Made by a program: the position numbers and the translations under genes. Below, in pieces: positions 42,249 to 51,701 of a DNA stretch of 64,000 bases (position 1 is its first letter; each line of letters begins with the position of its first letter). Under the pieces are notes generated by a model. That model was not told the origin of the DNA and ran no database searches. It worked only from the letters and a program-made list of their open reading frames with translations. Source of the DNA: Desertivirga xinjiangensis (GTDB lineage Bacteria; Bacteroidota; Bacteroidia; Sphingobacteriales; Sphingobacteriaceae); assembly GCF_024436435.1 (NCBI RefSeq), contig NZ_JAFMZP010000012.1:1-64000 (forward strand). Reading direction: 5' to 3'.

Positions 42249-44174
42249 ATGTCCCGATTAAACCTTCTGGAAGAAACCCGATTTGAAAAACTACCGGTAA
42301 CGGTGTATCCTGACGAGCAGAAAGCATCTGTTGCTGTTGCCCGCAAGATTGCGAACCTTATACAGTCGAAACAAGCTAAGGGTGAAACCACTGTATTGGG
42401 CCTTGCAACTGGTGCCACACCGGTGAAAGTATACGCAGAGTTGATACGTATTCATAAGGAAGAAGGCTTGAGTTTTAAATCAGTTGTCACCTTTAATCTG
42501 GATGAATATTATCCGATGGCACCGACAGCTGCGCAGAGTTACGTAACCTTTATGAAGGAGAATCTGTTCAATCATATTGATATCGATATGAACAACGTAC
42601 ATATTCCAGATGGTACGCTGCCAGTTGAGCAGATCGCCGATTTCTGCCTTGATTATGAACAAAAGATCTCTTCTTATGGCGGACTAGATCTTCAGGTTCT
42701 TGGAATTGGACGTACAGGACACATTGGTTTTAATGAGCCAGGTTCTGCACCAAATTCAGGTACACGTTTGGTAACCCTGGATGATCTTACAAGGAGAGAC
42801 GCCTCAAGGGACTTCGGTGGAAAACAAAATGTACCAACGAAGGCCATCACCATGGGGATCGGTACCATCTTTAAGGCCCGCGAGATCATCCTGATGGCCT
42901 GGAACAAGAAAAAAGCCGGGATCATTAAAAAGGCCGTTGAGTGTGAAATCTCATCAGACGTTCCTGCTACTTATCTGCAGCTGTCCGATAATGTTGAATT
43001 TGTACTGGATCAGGATGCTGCCTCAGAACTTACCCGCTTTGATACGCCATGGCTCGTAAAAGATTGCATCTGGGATGAAGCTCTGATTAAGAAAGCGGTA
43101 ATCTGGCTGGCAGGTTTCCTGAATAAACCAGTTTTAAAGCTTACTGAAGAAGATTATAACAATCATGGTATGTCGCAGCTGGCTACTGAAAAAGGGCCTG
43201 TTTATAACATAAATATTGATATCTTTAATAAAATACAACGTACGATCACCGGATGGCCTGGCGGAAAGCCAGGGGCTGAAGATAACCAGCGTCCTGAAAG
43301 AGCAGAACCTGCAAAAAAACGTGTTTTGATCTTTTCTCCGCATCCGGATGATGATGTGATCTCGATGGGAGGAACTTTTATCCGTTTGGCAGATCAGGGG
43401 CATGATGTTCATGTTGCATACCAAACTTCTGGTAATACTGCGGTTTGGGACGATGATGCACTTCGTTTCGTGGAGTTTGCTATCGATTTTTCGGAGTCGC
43501 AGGGTAAAGAAAGTACTGATCTCAAAAACCTGTATGGCAGCATGCGTAGTTTCCTTGAAACTAAGCAGCCTAACCAGGCGGATACCAAAGAGATCCAAAC
43601 GATAAAAGGTTTAATAAGAAAAGGTGAAGCCATTGCCGGTGCCCGCTTTGCAGGTCTCGACGATGAGCATATCCATTTTATGGCTCTGCCTTTCTACGAT
43701 CTGGCTAAAACTCAGAAACGTGCTATATTGGAAGAAGATGTTCAGCAAACTATTGACCTTCTTCAAAAAGTTAAGCCTCATCAGATATTTGCAGCAGGCG
43801 ATTTTGCCGATCCTCATGGTACACATAAGGTTTGCTTTGATATTATCCTCAAGGCGATGGAGAAACTGAGAGCTACCGAAGAGTGGACAAAAGATTGCTG
43901 GTTGTGGATGTACAGAGGGGCATGGCATGAATTTGAGACCTACGAAATTGAAATGGCTGTCCCTTTATCTCCGCAAGAGGTTGAAAGAAAACGCCTGGCA
44001 ATCTTCAAACATCAGTCACAAAAAGACCGCCCGGTGTTCCCAGGCGACGATTCAAGAGAGTTCTGGGTACGTGCAGAAGATCGCACCAGGGAAACTGCGA
44101 AATGCTACGATCAACTTGGGCTTGCCGAATACGAAGCAATGGAAGCCTTCGTAAGATGGAAATTTAATAATTAA
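42249..44174 (+). CDS. nagB: Glucosamine-6-phosphate deaminase fused to a PIG-L/LmbE deacetylase domain
   Basis: Two-domain enzyme of 641 residues. Residues about 1-270 are NagB, converting glucosamine-6-phosphate to fructose-6-phosphate and ammonia; GLATGATPVKVYAELI and NLDEYYPM are its conserved parts. From about 355 a PIG-L domain follows, with the zinc motif SPHPDDDV near 363-370, of the N-acetylglucosaminyl deacetylase family. The fusion would supply a deacetylase for GlcNAc-6-phosphate or a related sugar in the same chain, although this reaction has not been read from sequence. Such fusions occur in other Bacteroidota. The transporter gene follows after 18 bases. Confidence 0.9.
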   Translation: MSRLNLLEETRFEKLPVTVYPDEQKASVAVARKIANLIQSKQAKGETTVLGLATGATPVKVYAELIRIHKEEGLSFKSVVTFNLDEYYPMAPTAAQSYVTFMKENLFNHIDIDMNNVHIPDGTLPVEQIADFCLDYEQKISSYGGLDLQVLGIGRTGHIGFNEPGSAPNSGTRLVTLDDLTRRDASRDFGGKQNVPTKAITMGIGTIFKAREIILMAWNKKKAGIIKKAVECEISSDVPATYLQLSDNVEFVLDQDAASELTRFDTPWLVKDCIWDEALIKKAVIWLAGFLNKPVLKLTEEDYNNHGMSQLATEKGPVYNINIDIFNKIQRTITGWPGGKPGAEDNQRPERAEPAKKRVLIFSPHPDDDVISMGGTFIRLADQGHDVHVAYQTSGNTAVWDDDALRFVEFAIDFSESQGKESTDLKNLYGSMRSFLETKQPNQADTKEIQTIKGLIRKGEAIAGARFAGLDDEHIHFMALPFYDLAKTQKRAILEEDVQQTIDLLQKVKPHQIFAAGDFADPHGTHKVCFDIILKAMEKLRATEEWTKDCWLWMYRGAWHEFETYEIEMAVPLSPQEVERKRLAIFKHQSQKDRPVFPGDDSREFWVRAEDRTRETAKCYDQLGLAEYEAMEAFVRWKFNN

Positions 44175-44192
44175 AAAATAACAGATAGCTTT

Positions 44193-45533
44193 ATGTCTAC
44201 ACCTCAATCCGCAGCAGTGCAAACAGAGAAGAAAGCAATTAATCCTATTGTAATTATAGGTGCCTTGTTCTTTGTCTTTGGTTTTGTCACCTGGTTAAAT
44301 GGTACGCTGATTCCATTTCTTCAGCTGGCTTGTGAATTAAATACCTCGCAAGCCCTACTGGTAACTTTTGCCTTTTACATGGCCTACTTTTTCTTAGCAA
44401 TACCTTCATCATTTATTTTGAAGAAGACGGGCTTTAAAAACGGGATGTCCTTAGGGCTTTTTGTAATGGCAATTGGTGCCTTGATCTTTGTGCCAGCGGC
44501 TATGGTTCGTACATTTCCATTGTTCCTGGTAGGATTATTTGTGCAGGGGATGGGCTTATCCCTATTGCAAACAGCATCTAATCCGTACATTGCTGTGGTA
44601 GGTCCGATAGAAAGTGCTGCCAAGCGGATCAGTATTATGGGTATCTGTAATAAGATAGCCGGGGCACTAAGTCCGCTAGTTTTAAGCGCCCTTGTACTAA
44701 AAGGTGCTCAGGCTATTGAAAATCAGCTCACCACGATCACCGATCCGGCTCAAAAGGAAATATTGCTGAGCGATCTGGCACACCGGGTTATTATGCCTTA
44801 TATCATTATCGCAGCAGTTCTGATTGTGCTTGCATTACTGGTTAGATATTCATCTTTGCCAGAGATCAACACGGATCAGGATGATATCGACGAAAGCGGA
44901 GCCGTGGTTGCGCCGAAGTCAAGCATCTTTAAATACAAGAACCTTAATCTTGGTGTGATCTGTCTCTTTCTTTACGTGGGTGTTGAAGTGATGGCTGGGG
45001 ATGTGATTGGAACTTATGGCAAATCTTTAGGCATGAGCCTGGATCAAACAAAAATTTTCACTTCATACACGCTGGCTTCAATGGTAGTGGGTTATATTAT
45101 CGGAATAATAGCCATTCCTAAATACGTTAAACAGGAGCAGGCTCTGTTGATTTCGGCAATAGTTGGAGTTGCATTTACCATTGCTGCTTATTTAACTACA
45201 GGCTTTACCAGTATTGCTTTTATAGCTCTGCTTGGTCTGGCTAACTCACTTATGTGGCCAGCTATTTTTCCACTCGCTATAAAAGGCCTCGGAAAGTATA
45301 CCAAGTTGGGTTCGGCCTTATTAGTGATGGGTATTGCCGGTGGTGCTATTCTGCCACAGATATATGCTTCTCTTGAGGAATCCATGGGTACTCAACCTGC
45401 GTTCTTGTGGAGCATGTTGCCTTGTTACTTATATATCCTTTACTATGCAGTTTCCGGCCATAAAACAAAGAACTCTGCAGGCAGGAATACTCCGGCAGAA
45501 CAAACTATCCTTACAGTTCCAAGAGATATTTAA
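44193..45533 (+). CDS. nagP: Sugar MFS transporter, NagP/FucP type
   Basis: Inner-membrane sugar:proton symporter of 446 residues and 12 helices. FVFGFVTWLNGTLIPFLQLACEL in the first helix and LLQTASNPYIAVVG in helix 4-5 are typical of the FucP/NagP family, and the NagB context supports N-acetylglucosamine as substrate. The gene closes the amino-sugar operon and is followed by a palindrome and a terminator. Confidence 0.87.
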   Translation: MSTPQSAAVQTEKKAINPIVIIGALFFVFGFVTWLNGTLIPFLQLACELNTSQALLVTFAFYMAYFFLAIPSSFILKKTGFKNGMSLGLFVMAIGALIFVPAAMVRTFPLFLVGLFVQGMGLSLLQTASNPYIAVVGPIESAAKRISIMGICNKIAGALSPLVLSALVLKGAQAIENQLTTITDPAQKEILLSDLAHRVIMPYIIIAAVLIVLALLVRYSSLPEINTDQDDIDESGAVVAPKSSIFKYKNLNLGVICLFLYVGVEVMAGDVIGTYGKSLGMSLDQTKIFTSYTLASMVVGYIIGIIAIPKYVKQEQALLISAIVGVAFTIAAYLTTGFTSIAFIALLGLANSLMWPAIFPLAIKGLGKYTKLGSALLVMGIAGGAILPQIYASLEESMGTQPAFLWSMLPCYLYILYYAVSGHKTKNSAGRNTPAEQTILTVPRDI

Positions 45534-45601
45534 GGATTAAAAATTGATGAGGTGGTGTTCTGCGAGTTTAGGCGCTTTTAGCACACGCGGTACCAATTCT
45601 G

Positions 45602-45660
45602 TCCAGAGAGTTCCGAAGGAGCTCTCTGGATTATTAAATGAAAAGGAGTCTCCAGACTCC
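45602..45660. repeat. Palindromes of the GGAGTC family
   Basis: TCCAGAGAG/CTCTCTGGA (45602-45630) and GGAGTC-TCCA-GACTCC (45645-45660). The second resembles the terminator-like hairpin at 33386-33400. They lie between the transporter gene and the convergent hypothetical gene. Confidence 0.65.
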
Positions 45661-45666
45661 CGAAAC

Positions 45667-45703
45667 AAAAAGGAATTAAATTGATAAAATTTGATTCCTT
45701 TTT
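45667..45703. terminator. Bidirectional terminator
   Basis: AAAAAGGAAT (45667-45676) pairs with ATTCCTTTTT (45694-45703). It serves the amino-sugar operon from the left, and its complement is at the stop codon of the gene from the right. Confidence 0.7.
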
Positions 45704-46173
45704 TATAACGACATATTCAACATAGGATCGCTGGCAGATCTGGCCGCAGCTTTGCTGACCACCACAGCTGCCCTGCATTCATACCGCTTACTCTTAACTA
45801 TGGCTAAAGTATCTGACTTATGGTTTTTGTTGCACTTGAACCAATGATCTTTCGGATTGTACGAGACCGCAATGGTATCGCCGATCTTCACGTCCTTCTT
45901 AAGAATTCTATTTGAAGAAACAATTTCTTTGTTGTGTAAAAGCTTGACATACACATGTCTGGTGATAAGCTGAGCTTTAGCTGTATTAAAAAAAACGACA
46001 ACAAGTATGAAGCTGAGCAGAGGTTTAATGTATTGGGGAAGAGCAGTCTCGTTTTGGGTTTTGCTTGCCCCGGAATAATTTATTACTTTTTCAGCGCAGC
46101 ATGATCCCGGGAAAAACAAAGAACCTTTTTTTGCTCTGCTGGTAAATATTTTTCGAAATTTAAGTAAAAGCAT
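45703..46173 (-). CDS. Possible secreted protein of unknown function
   Basis: Open frame of about 156 residues from the Met at 46173. The first 45 residues look unlike a typical N-terminus, while from about residue 48 a signal-like helix (IKPLLSFILVVVFFNTAKAQ) starts a plausible secreted domain of about 90 residues (LITRHVYVKLLHNKEIVSS). The true start may be a non-ATG codon near 46035. No known family recognised. It is convergent with the sugar operon. Confidence 0.45.
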   Translation of the reverse strand: MLLLKFRKIFTSRAKKGSLFFPGSCCAEKVINYSGASKTQNETALPQYIKPLLSFILVVVFFNTAKAQLITRHVYVKLLHNKEIVSSNRILKKDVKIGDTIAVSYNPKDHWFKCNKNHKSDTLAIVKSKRYECRAAVVVSKAAARSASDPMLNMSL

Positions 46174-46402
46174 AACCTTAGGTTTGTACAGTGTTGTACA
46201 AGCCAAATGCCATTTGCCATTCTGTAGTTTCTAATGTGAACCACTTTCACGCAGAGCAAGCCGTTTTGTATAAATTATTGTTTCCATTATTCGTGATGTG
46301 CACAGTACAAAAAGATCCTTTCTTTTGCCTGACCATTATCTCTGACACCTGCATGCTCACTATCAGCTACCTGTCACGTGGTGACTCACACAATAGAAAT
46401 AC

Positions 46403-46433
46403 AAAGGCCCGGAAGATATCTCTCCGGGCCTTT
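46403..46433. terminator. Terminator hairpin after asnS
   Basis: AAAGGCCCGGA (46403-46413) pairs with TCCGGGCCTTT (46423-46433) over a nine-base loop. It lies 20 bases past the asnS stop. Confidence 0.7.
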
Positions 46434-46453
46434 CTTATCTTGTTCGCTGATGA

Positions 46454-47902
46454 TCAAAACTCAGCGTTCTTTGGCGTTCGTGGGAAAGGAATTACATCTC
46501 GAATATTAGTCATTCCTGTTACAAACAATACCAATCGCTCAAAACCTAGCCCGAAGCCTGCATGCGGCGCTGTTCCGAAACGACGGGTATCCAGGTACCA
46601 GCTGAGTTCTTCAGCAGGAATATGCATTTCACCCATGCGTTGTTCAAGCAGTTCTAAACGCTCTTCACGCTGAGAACCTCCAACGATTTCTCCGATACCA
46701 GGAAACAAAATATCCATAGCCCGAACAGTTTTTCTACCTTCGGCATCCACATCATTCTGGCGCATATAAAATGCCTTGATCGCTGCAGGGTAGTCTGTAA
46801 GTATAACCGGCTTCTTAAAGTGTTTCTCTACCAGAAAACGCTCATGTTCCGATTGCAGGTCAGCTCCCCATTCATCAATTAAATATTTAAACTGTTTTTT
46901 CTGGTTAGGCTTTGAGCTTTTAAGAATCTGGATAGCCTCAGTATAAGTGATTCGCTCGAAATCATTTTCCAGGCAGAAGTTCAGTTTTGCTAGTAAATCC
47001 AGTTCAGAGCGCTCATTCTGAGGTTTCTGTTTTTCTTCTTCCTGCAAACGGCCTTTTAAGAACTCCAGTTCTTCAGTGCAGTTGTCTAAAGCGTAACGGA
47101 TCACATACTTCAGCAGGCTTTCAGCCAGGTCCATATTGTCATTCAGATCATAGAAAGCCATTTCCGGCTCAATCATCCAAAACTCCGCAAGATGGCGTGT
47201 GGTATTAGAATTTTCAGCCCTGAACGTTGGGCCGAAAGTATAAATATCACCAAAAGCCATAGCCGCCAGCTCTCCTTCCAACTGACCAGAAACCGTCAGG
47301 TTGGTTGGTTTGCCAAAGAAATCCTCTTTGAAATTTACCGAGCCATCCTCGTTACGCGGAATGTTATCAAAGTCGATGGTCGATACCCGGAACATTTCCC
47401 CCGCTCCCTCAGCATCAGAACCTGTCACAATAGGAGTGTGCATATAAACGAAGCCGCGGTCGTTGAAAAACTTGTGGACCGCGAATGCCAGTGCATGACG
47501 AACTTTGAATACGGCATTAAAAGTGTTAGTGCGGAAACGCAAATGAGCAATCTCACGTAAAAACTCCAGGCTATGTTTCTTCGGTTGTAACGGAAACTTT
47601 TCGGGATCACTGTCTCCAAGGATCTCCAATTCCGTTACCTTCACCTCCACACGTTGACCTTTACCTAGTGATTCGACCAGTTGCCCGGTAACAGAAACTG
47701 CCGCACCTGTAGTAAGCCGTTTTAACAAACTGTCTTCAGTGGTGTTGAAATCAACAACTGCCTGTATATTATTAATAGTAGAACCGTCATTAATAGCTAT
47801 AAACTGGTTGTTACGGAAGGTCTTTACCCATCCCTTTACCGTAATGGTCTGTCCAAAATCAGTGGAGTTTAATAGATCTTTTATTTTAATGCGTTTTGGC
47901 AT
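46454..47902 (-). CDS. asnS: Asparaginyl-tRNA synthetase
   Basis: Class IIb aminoacyl-tRNA synthetase of 482 residues. The N-terminal OB fold ([19 protein letters not shown]) binds the anticodon; motif 2 is [19 protein letters not shown] and motif 3 is [16 protein letters not shown] near the C-terminus. The [16 protein letters not shown] segment and [11 protein letters not shown] mark AsnRS rather than AspRS. A -7 element lies 55 bases upstream (47957-47964). Confidence 0.94.
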   Translation of the reverse strand: MPKRIKIKDLLNSTDFGQTITVKGWVKTFRNNQFIAINDGSTINNIQAVVDFNTTEDSLLKRLTTGAAVSVTGQLVESLGKGQRVEVKVTELEILGDSDPEKFPLQPKKHSLEFLREIAHLRFRTNTFNAVFKVRHALAFAVHKFFNDRGFVYMHTPIVTGSDAEGAGEMFRVSTIDFDNIPRNEDGSVNFKEDFFGKPTNLTVSGQLEGELAAMAFGDIYTFGPTFRAENSNTTRHLAEFWMIEPEMAFYDLNDNMDLAESLLKYVIRYALDNCTEELEFLKGRLQEEEKQKPQNERSELDLLAKLNFCLENDFERITYTEAIQILKSSKPNQKKQFKYLIDEWGADLQSEHERFLVEKHFKKPVILTDYPAAIKAFYMRQNDVDAEGRKTVRAMDILFPGIGEIVGGSQREERLELLEQRMGEMHIPAEELSWYLDTRRFGTAPHAGFGLGFERLVLFVTGMTNIRDVIPFPRTPKNAEF

Positions 47903-47956
47903 CTTCTAAATTGTTTTTTTGTTTGTGCGGATGTTGTAGAACAATCCCTAGTTTCA

Positions 47957-47964
47957 CAAAAATA
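47957..47964 (-). promoter_or_regulatory. -7 element of the asnS promoter
   Basis: On the minus strand TATTTTTG matches TAnnTTTG exactly, giving a leader of roughly 48 bases. No clear -33 element was found. The gap 47903-48363 otherwise holds only a tiny ORF and a terminator. Confidence 0.4.
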
Positions 47965-48140
47965 CAAATCCCTTTAGCATTTTAAATTAAATGCTGTTTT
48001 TTCATGATTCCCGTCAAATAATTGCCAGAAAAAGGTGTGGAATGTGATTTAGCAATTACGGTTGTGTAAAACTTCCGCAGTTTCATCCTGTAGAAAGCAG
48101 TGTTGATGTAAATCTTTTTTTTTATTCAGGGGCTTTATGG

Positions 48141-48224
48141 ATGTTTGTATCATTAAACAGTAGCTATTCTGCAAAAGCCTTAGGGGCGGTTGGAGAGAGA
48201 AGGAAAGAAGAAATTGAGGCCTAA
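48141..48224 (+). CDS. Tiny possible ORF (27 aa)
   Basis: The frame encodes MFVSLNSSYSAKALGAVGER followed by a short acidic tail. A good terminator follows at 48287-48317. No ribosome-binding site or relatives are known to me, so this may be chance. It is listed because it is the only ORF that could explain the terminator. Confidence 0.2.
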   Translation: MFVSLNSSYSAKALGAVGERRKEEIEA

Positions 48225-48286
48225 ACCTTATTCCTAAACCTTATACATCTATCTAAATAAAATTAATGCATACTGGTTAATTGGGT

Positions 48287-48317
48287 AAGCTGAATACAAC
48301 GTATTCAGCTTTTTTTG
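48287..48317 (+). terminator. Terminator with no clear upstream gene
   Basis: AAGCTGAATAC (48287-48297) pairs with GTATTCAGCTT (48301-48311) across AAC and is followed by T to 48316. The only candidate upstream unit on this strand is the 27-aa ORF. Confidence 0.65.
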
Positions 48318-48474
48318 CGCTTATGGTATCTTAAGGCACACGGCACGCGTGCGCCAAGAAAAGGGATCAAGCGGAAAAGTTGGGGGGATGTTCTTTCCTT
48401 CGTCATCCTGAACTTGTTTCAGGACCTCTTGCTTAAGCATGTCCTTTATAGTTCAAGAGTTGCCGAATTGAATT

Positions 48475-49859
48475 CACTGTTGTCCGGTAAAGGATTTTTT
48501 TGATAAAAGTTAAGGGGTAGTTTTTTGCTACCCCTTTGTTGTTGATATTTGAGTTACGACACTTAAATATTCAACATGGGCAAAAATACTTTTTTTACCG
48601 GACAGCCGGTGCTGAACCAGCTATTAAGTTTACTTGACCGTAATGGAATAAGATCGATAGCCAGGCGCGGTGACCATGACCGTTACTATCGTTATTTCGA
48701 CACCTATACACACCTGGTAACGATGCTGTATTGCGCTTTCAATAAATGCACCAGTAGCCGGGAGGTTGTCAGTGGCATGCAGGCATGCCTGCATAAACTC
48801 GGCCATACCGGCATTGTTAAATGTCCGGCACGAAGTACTTTATGTGATGCCAATGCCAGGCGAAGCTTTGCGGTATTTGCCGATGTTTATGAGCAGCTAT
48901 ATCGTCGTCATAAGCATCTTTTACCGGACAGCCGGTTACGGATAGACCCTAAACTTTTTATTGCCGACTCTTCGACCATCACTTTGTTTCAGCGGATATT
49001 GAACGCGCCAAGTCCTGGTAAATCCGATGGCAGAAGAAAGGGCGGTATCAAAGTCCACACCTTGATCAACGCTGCAGACGATGTGCCCTTAAAGGTAAGC
49101 TTTACTGCCGCCAGCGCCAATGACATGCCTTTTCTAAAAGAGATACACCTGCAACCAGGATCATTCATCGTTTTTGATAAAGGATATGTAAACTATTCTC
49201 AATATGAAAGATTCTGTAAGGAAGGTGTATTCTTCGTTACCAGGCAGAAAAAAGATGCCCGTTATGTAGTGGAGGCTGTCAATGAATTAAGCGAACATAG
49301 TAAGGAACTGGGCGTAATAGAAGATAAAGCACTTCTGCAAGGAACACGGACACAAAAAGAAGGTATAAAGCTAAAGGTCCGGCTGGTTACTTTTTTCGAC
49401 AAAGAGTCCGCCAGAACGTTTGAGTTCCTGACCAACAACTTTTCCCTGCCACCAGAATCGATAGCTGACATTTATAAAAAAAAGATGGCTCATCGAAATA
49501 CTTTTTAAAAGAATCAAACAGAACTTTCCGCTCAGATACTTCCTTGGCGACAATGAAAACGCCATAAAGATCCAGATATGGTGTGCTTTTATTGCCGATC
49601 TGCTAATTAAGCTGGTACAGGTACAACTCAAAAGGAAATGGGCTTTTTCTAATCTGACCTCTATCATCAGATTACATTTGATGAGTTACATCCGTCTCTT
49701 TGACTTCCTGAATAACCCCGAACGGCTGTCCGCAACAATTGACAATGGCGGACAACTCAAATTAGGGGGCTTGGAAATCGGATTTAAGACATAAAACTTG
49801 TCGCAAACACTCAAATTACAGATTTTTCTTATCTATTGAAGATTTACCGGACAACAGTG
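48475..49859 (+). mobile_element. IS4-family insertion sequence
   Basis: A 1,385-bp element with 17-bp perfect inverted ends CACTGTTGTCCGGTAAA, flanked by the 9-bp duplication AATTGAATT (48466-48474 and 49860-49868). It carries one transposase gene with a frame break. The MITE at 25192-25483 has the same ends. The clean duplication means the insertion is fairly recent. Confidence 0.93.
48576..49794 (+). pseudogene. IS4-family transposase, frame interrupted at an A8 tract
   Basis: DDE transposase, about 405 residues if read with one A less. In the first frame the N-terminal DUF4372-like domain and two acidic residues are visible, FIADSSTITLF (first Asp) and FIVFDKGYVNYSQY (second Asp). This frame stops at 49508, after the run of eight A at 49476-49483. 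In the shifted frame, directly after the tract, comes Y-x2-R-x3-E-x6-K (YKKRWLIEILFKRIK), the IS4 signature carrying the catalytic Glu, and the protein continues to the stop at 49794. So the frame-0 product of 310 residues lacks the third catalytic residue. Either the element is inactive or slippage on the A tract makes the enzyme. Confidence 0.85.
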
Positions 49860-49969
49860 AATTGAATTCGGCATGACGACCGTTTTAAAAAGTTTGGCAC
49901 TAATGCGCTTAGCCGCCCCCAACTTTTCCACTTGATCCAAGAAAAGCCCGAACTTTTCCGTTTGATCCG

Positions 49970-50734
49970 TTAAAACCCAATAAAAGCCTCGCCCGGCCTG
50001 TTAATATTGCGTTTTGTTTTTAACAGCCTTTCGTTCAGCTTTAGATGGAAATTGTTGCGGTAAGATGCTCCAATAATAATTCTTTCACCATTGTTCAGGA
50101 ACACCTGGTTACCGTCAACTGCCCTGATCTTATTGATGTTGACGATATATGATTTATGCACCCTGATAAACTTTTCACAGGGAAGATTTTCTTCGATCTC
50201 TTTCATAGTGAGATAAGCAAGGTGCTTTTCCTGTTCCATAATAAGAGAAATGTAGTTTAGTGAAGCTTCTACATAGATGATCTCATCGTATTTTACTTTG
50301 ACAAACTTTTTTCCGCTGGAGTCTTTCTTTATGAAAAAGTGGTCGTTGGGATCACTTAGTAATCGCAAACTTTTCTCCATCTCCCTGAATCTGATCTTTT
50401 TGGACTTGATTATTGTTCTAAGGAAGCTTGAATACTCCACTGGTTTAATCAGGTAGTCGATCGCATTTAGTTCAAGAGCTTCATAAGCATATGCTTCATT
50501 TTCGCCTGTAATGATCACTGATGAAAAGTTGCTGTATTGAATCACATCGGTTGGATACTGCCTGGCAAGATCAATACTGATGAAAATGATATCGGGTTTG
50601 GTTACAATAAATCTGTCAAGAAGTCCCTTTGGTGTTTCAGATGAACCAATCAAAGTAATGTGTTCAACCAACGAAATAAAGCCTGACAGCGTTGAAATAT
50701 CGATATCGCTGTCAATTATATGACACGTAAACAT
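49970..50734 (-). CDS. LytTR response regulator with a degenerate phosphorylation site
   Basis: A 254-residue protein: receiver domain (about 1-120) and LytTR DNA-binding domain (about 145-245, with the KFVKVKYDEIIYVEASLNYI start). Asp8 and Asp10 of the acidic pocket, Thr76 and Lys97 are kept. The position of the phosphoacceptor in the DIIFISID strand reads Ser53, with Asp55 two residues later, so it may not be phosphorylated normally. No histidine kinase gene is adjacent. Confidence 0.8.
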   Translation of the reverse strand: MFTCHIIDSDIDISTLSGFISLVEHITLIGSSETPKGLLDRFIVTKPDIIFISIDLARQYPTDVIQYSNFSSVIITGENEAYAYEALELNAIDYLIKPVEYSSFLRTIIKSKKIRFREMEKSLRLLSDPNDHFFIKKDSSGKKFVKVKYDEIIYVEASLNYISLIMEQEKHLAYLTMKEIEENLPCEKFIRVHKSYIVNINKIRAVDGNQVFLNNGERIIIGASYRNNFHLKLNERLLKTKRNINRPGEAFIGF

Positions 50735-50937
50735 TAGTCCTCTTGTGTATTGTTCTCCCCCTCCTGCAATATGCGATGGTTTACGAAAATACGATTATGT
50801 TTTCAAACCTTCAACTTTTTAACTCTCGAATTTAAACTTTTACTTACAACTCATCACTTATAACTATAAATAGCACCCTAAGCTCTCCTGCCCGACGTCT
50901 CGGCTCTAACGCTTTACTCCAGGCTCTGCTCTTTCAC

Positions 50938-51615
50938 CTACAATTTGACCGCTCTCAGCATTTCCCTTTTACCCGGAGCTCCTGGTGCTTTTTCAATCTC
51001 AAATCCGAGTGCCTTCATAATTCGCTTCAAATTTCCTGTAATGGCGTAGGTTACAAACACGCCTCCCTTTTTTAAAAACTGGCAGCAATGAGCCAACGCG
51101 TTTTCCGTCCACATTTCAGGCTGGTGAATAGCAGCAAAGGCATCAAAGTACAGTACATCATAGGATTGCTGTGTGCCGAATTTTAAAAGTTCCGTATGAG
51201 CGATTTCTAACCAGGAGTTTTCTCCAATATCGGTACGTGAGGCCAATGCCGCTGCATACCGATTCTTAAATGCCTGCCATGTATCATCAGCCACAAAGGC
51301 TTCATATCCTGTGCTTATGATAAGCTCATCGCTCAATGGGAAGGCTTCGATCCCTGTATAATTAAGTGAGATCTTACGGCTGGAGCAGTAATCGGCCGTC
51401 AATAGAAAATTGAGGCCTGTTCCAAACCCAACCTCCAGTATGTTAACAGTATTTGCGCTGTTCCATTCCAGAAAATAATGCAATCCTGAAGCCAGAAAAA
51501 CATGCCTGCTTTCTTGTAAAGCGCCGTGTTTTGAATGATAATGTTCTCCGATCTGTTCATTCCAGATGGTATTGCTGCCGTCGGCTGTGCTAACCAGTTT
51601 CAGTTCAGTTTCCAT
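50938..51615 (-). CDS. mnmD: tRNA (mnm5s2U34)-methyltransferase MnmD
   Basis: SAM-dependent methyltransferase of about 225 residues that finishes mnm5s2U at the tRNA wobble position. The SAM motif is LEVGFGTGLNFLLTA, and DAFAAIHQPEMWT and PGAPGKREMLRA are the MnmD hallmarks. The companion FAD oxidase domain (MnmC2) is not fused. The start at 51615 (METELKL) is favoured over 51633. It is transcribed alone, divergent from pyrD. Confidence 0.87.
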   Translation of the reverse strand: METELKLVSTADGSNTIWNEQIGEHYHSKHGALQESRHVFLASGLHYFLEWNSANTVNILEVGFGTGLNFLLTADYCSSRKISLNYTGIEAFPLSDELIISTGYEAFVADDTWQAFKNRYAAALASRTDIGENSWLEIAHTELLKFGTQQSYDVLYFDAFAAIHQPEMWTENALAHCCQFLKKGGVFVTYAITGNLKRIMKALGFEIEKAPGAPGKREMLRAVKL

Positions 51616-51689
51616 AATCCGGCAATAGTACATAATATGTCTTAAATAATAAATGATAAAAACATACCTGTAAATACTTTCCTGTGATG

Positions 51690-51697
51690 TAATTTTG
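51690..51697 (+). promoter_or_regulatory. -7 element of pyrD
   Basis: TAATTTTG fits TAnnTTTG exactly and lies four bases before the ATG at 51702, so the transcript would start at or very near the start codon (leaderless). Confidence 0.45.
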
Positions 51698-51701
51698 CCT
51701 C

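Larger units (their letters stand above)
48364..49938. repeat. Dispersed palindromic element, copy D, split by an IS4 element
   Basis: The left part (48364-48474) and right part (49869-49938) together match copy B at 20795-20985. The ends are inverted: GGATCAAGCGGAAAAGTTGGG from 48364 and its near complement ending at 49938. Removing the IS and one duplication gives GCCGAATTGAATTCGGC at the centre. A further CGAACTTTTCCGTTTGATCC copy of the end lies at 49950-49970. Confidence 0.8.

Noticed and set aside
46191-46673. A 160-residue plus-strand ORF over the end of asnS
   Set aside because: It reads antisense through the asnS C-terminus and its terminator hairpin; asnS is certain, so this is a shadow.
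48315-48503. A 62-residue plus-strand ORF running into the left end of the IS
   Set aside because: It is built from the dispersed repeat and the IS end, with no sign of coding bias or domain; treated as chance.
49371-49667. A 98-residue minus-strand ORF inside the IS
   Set aside because: It is antisense to the two halves of the transposase, which carry the catalytic motifs.
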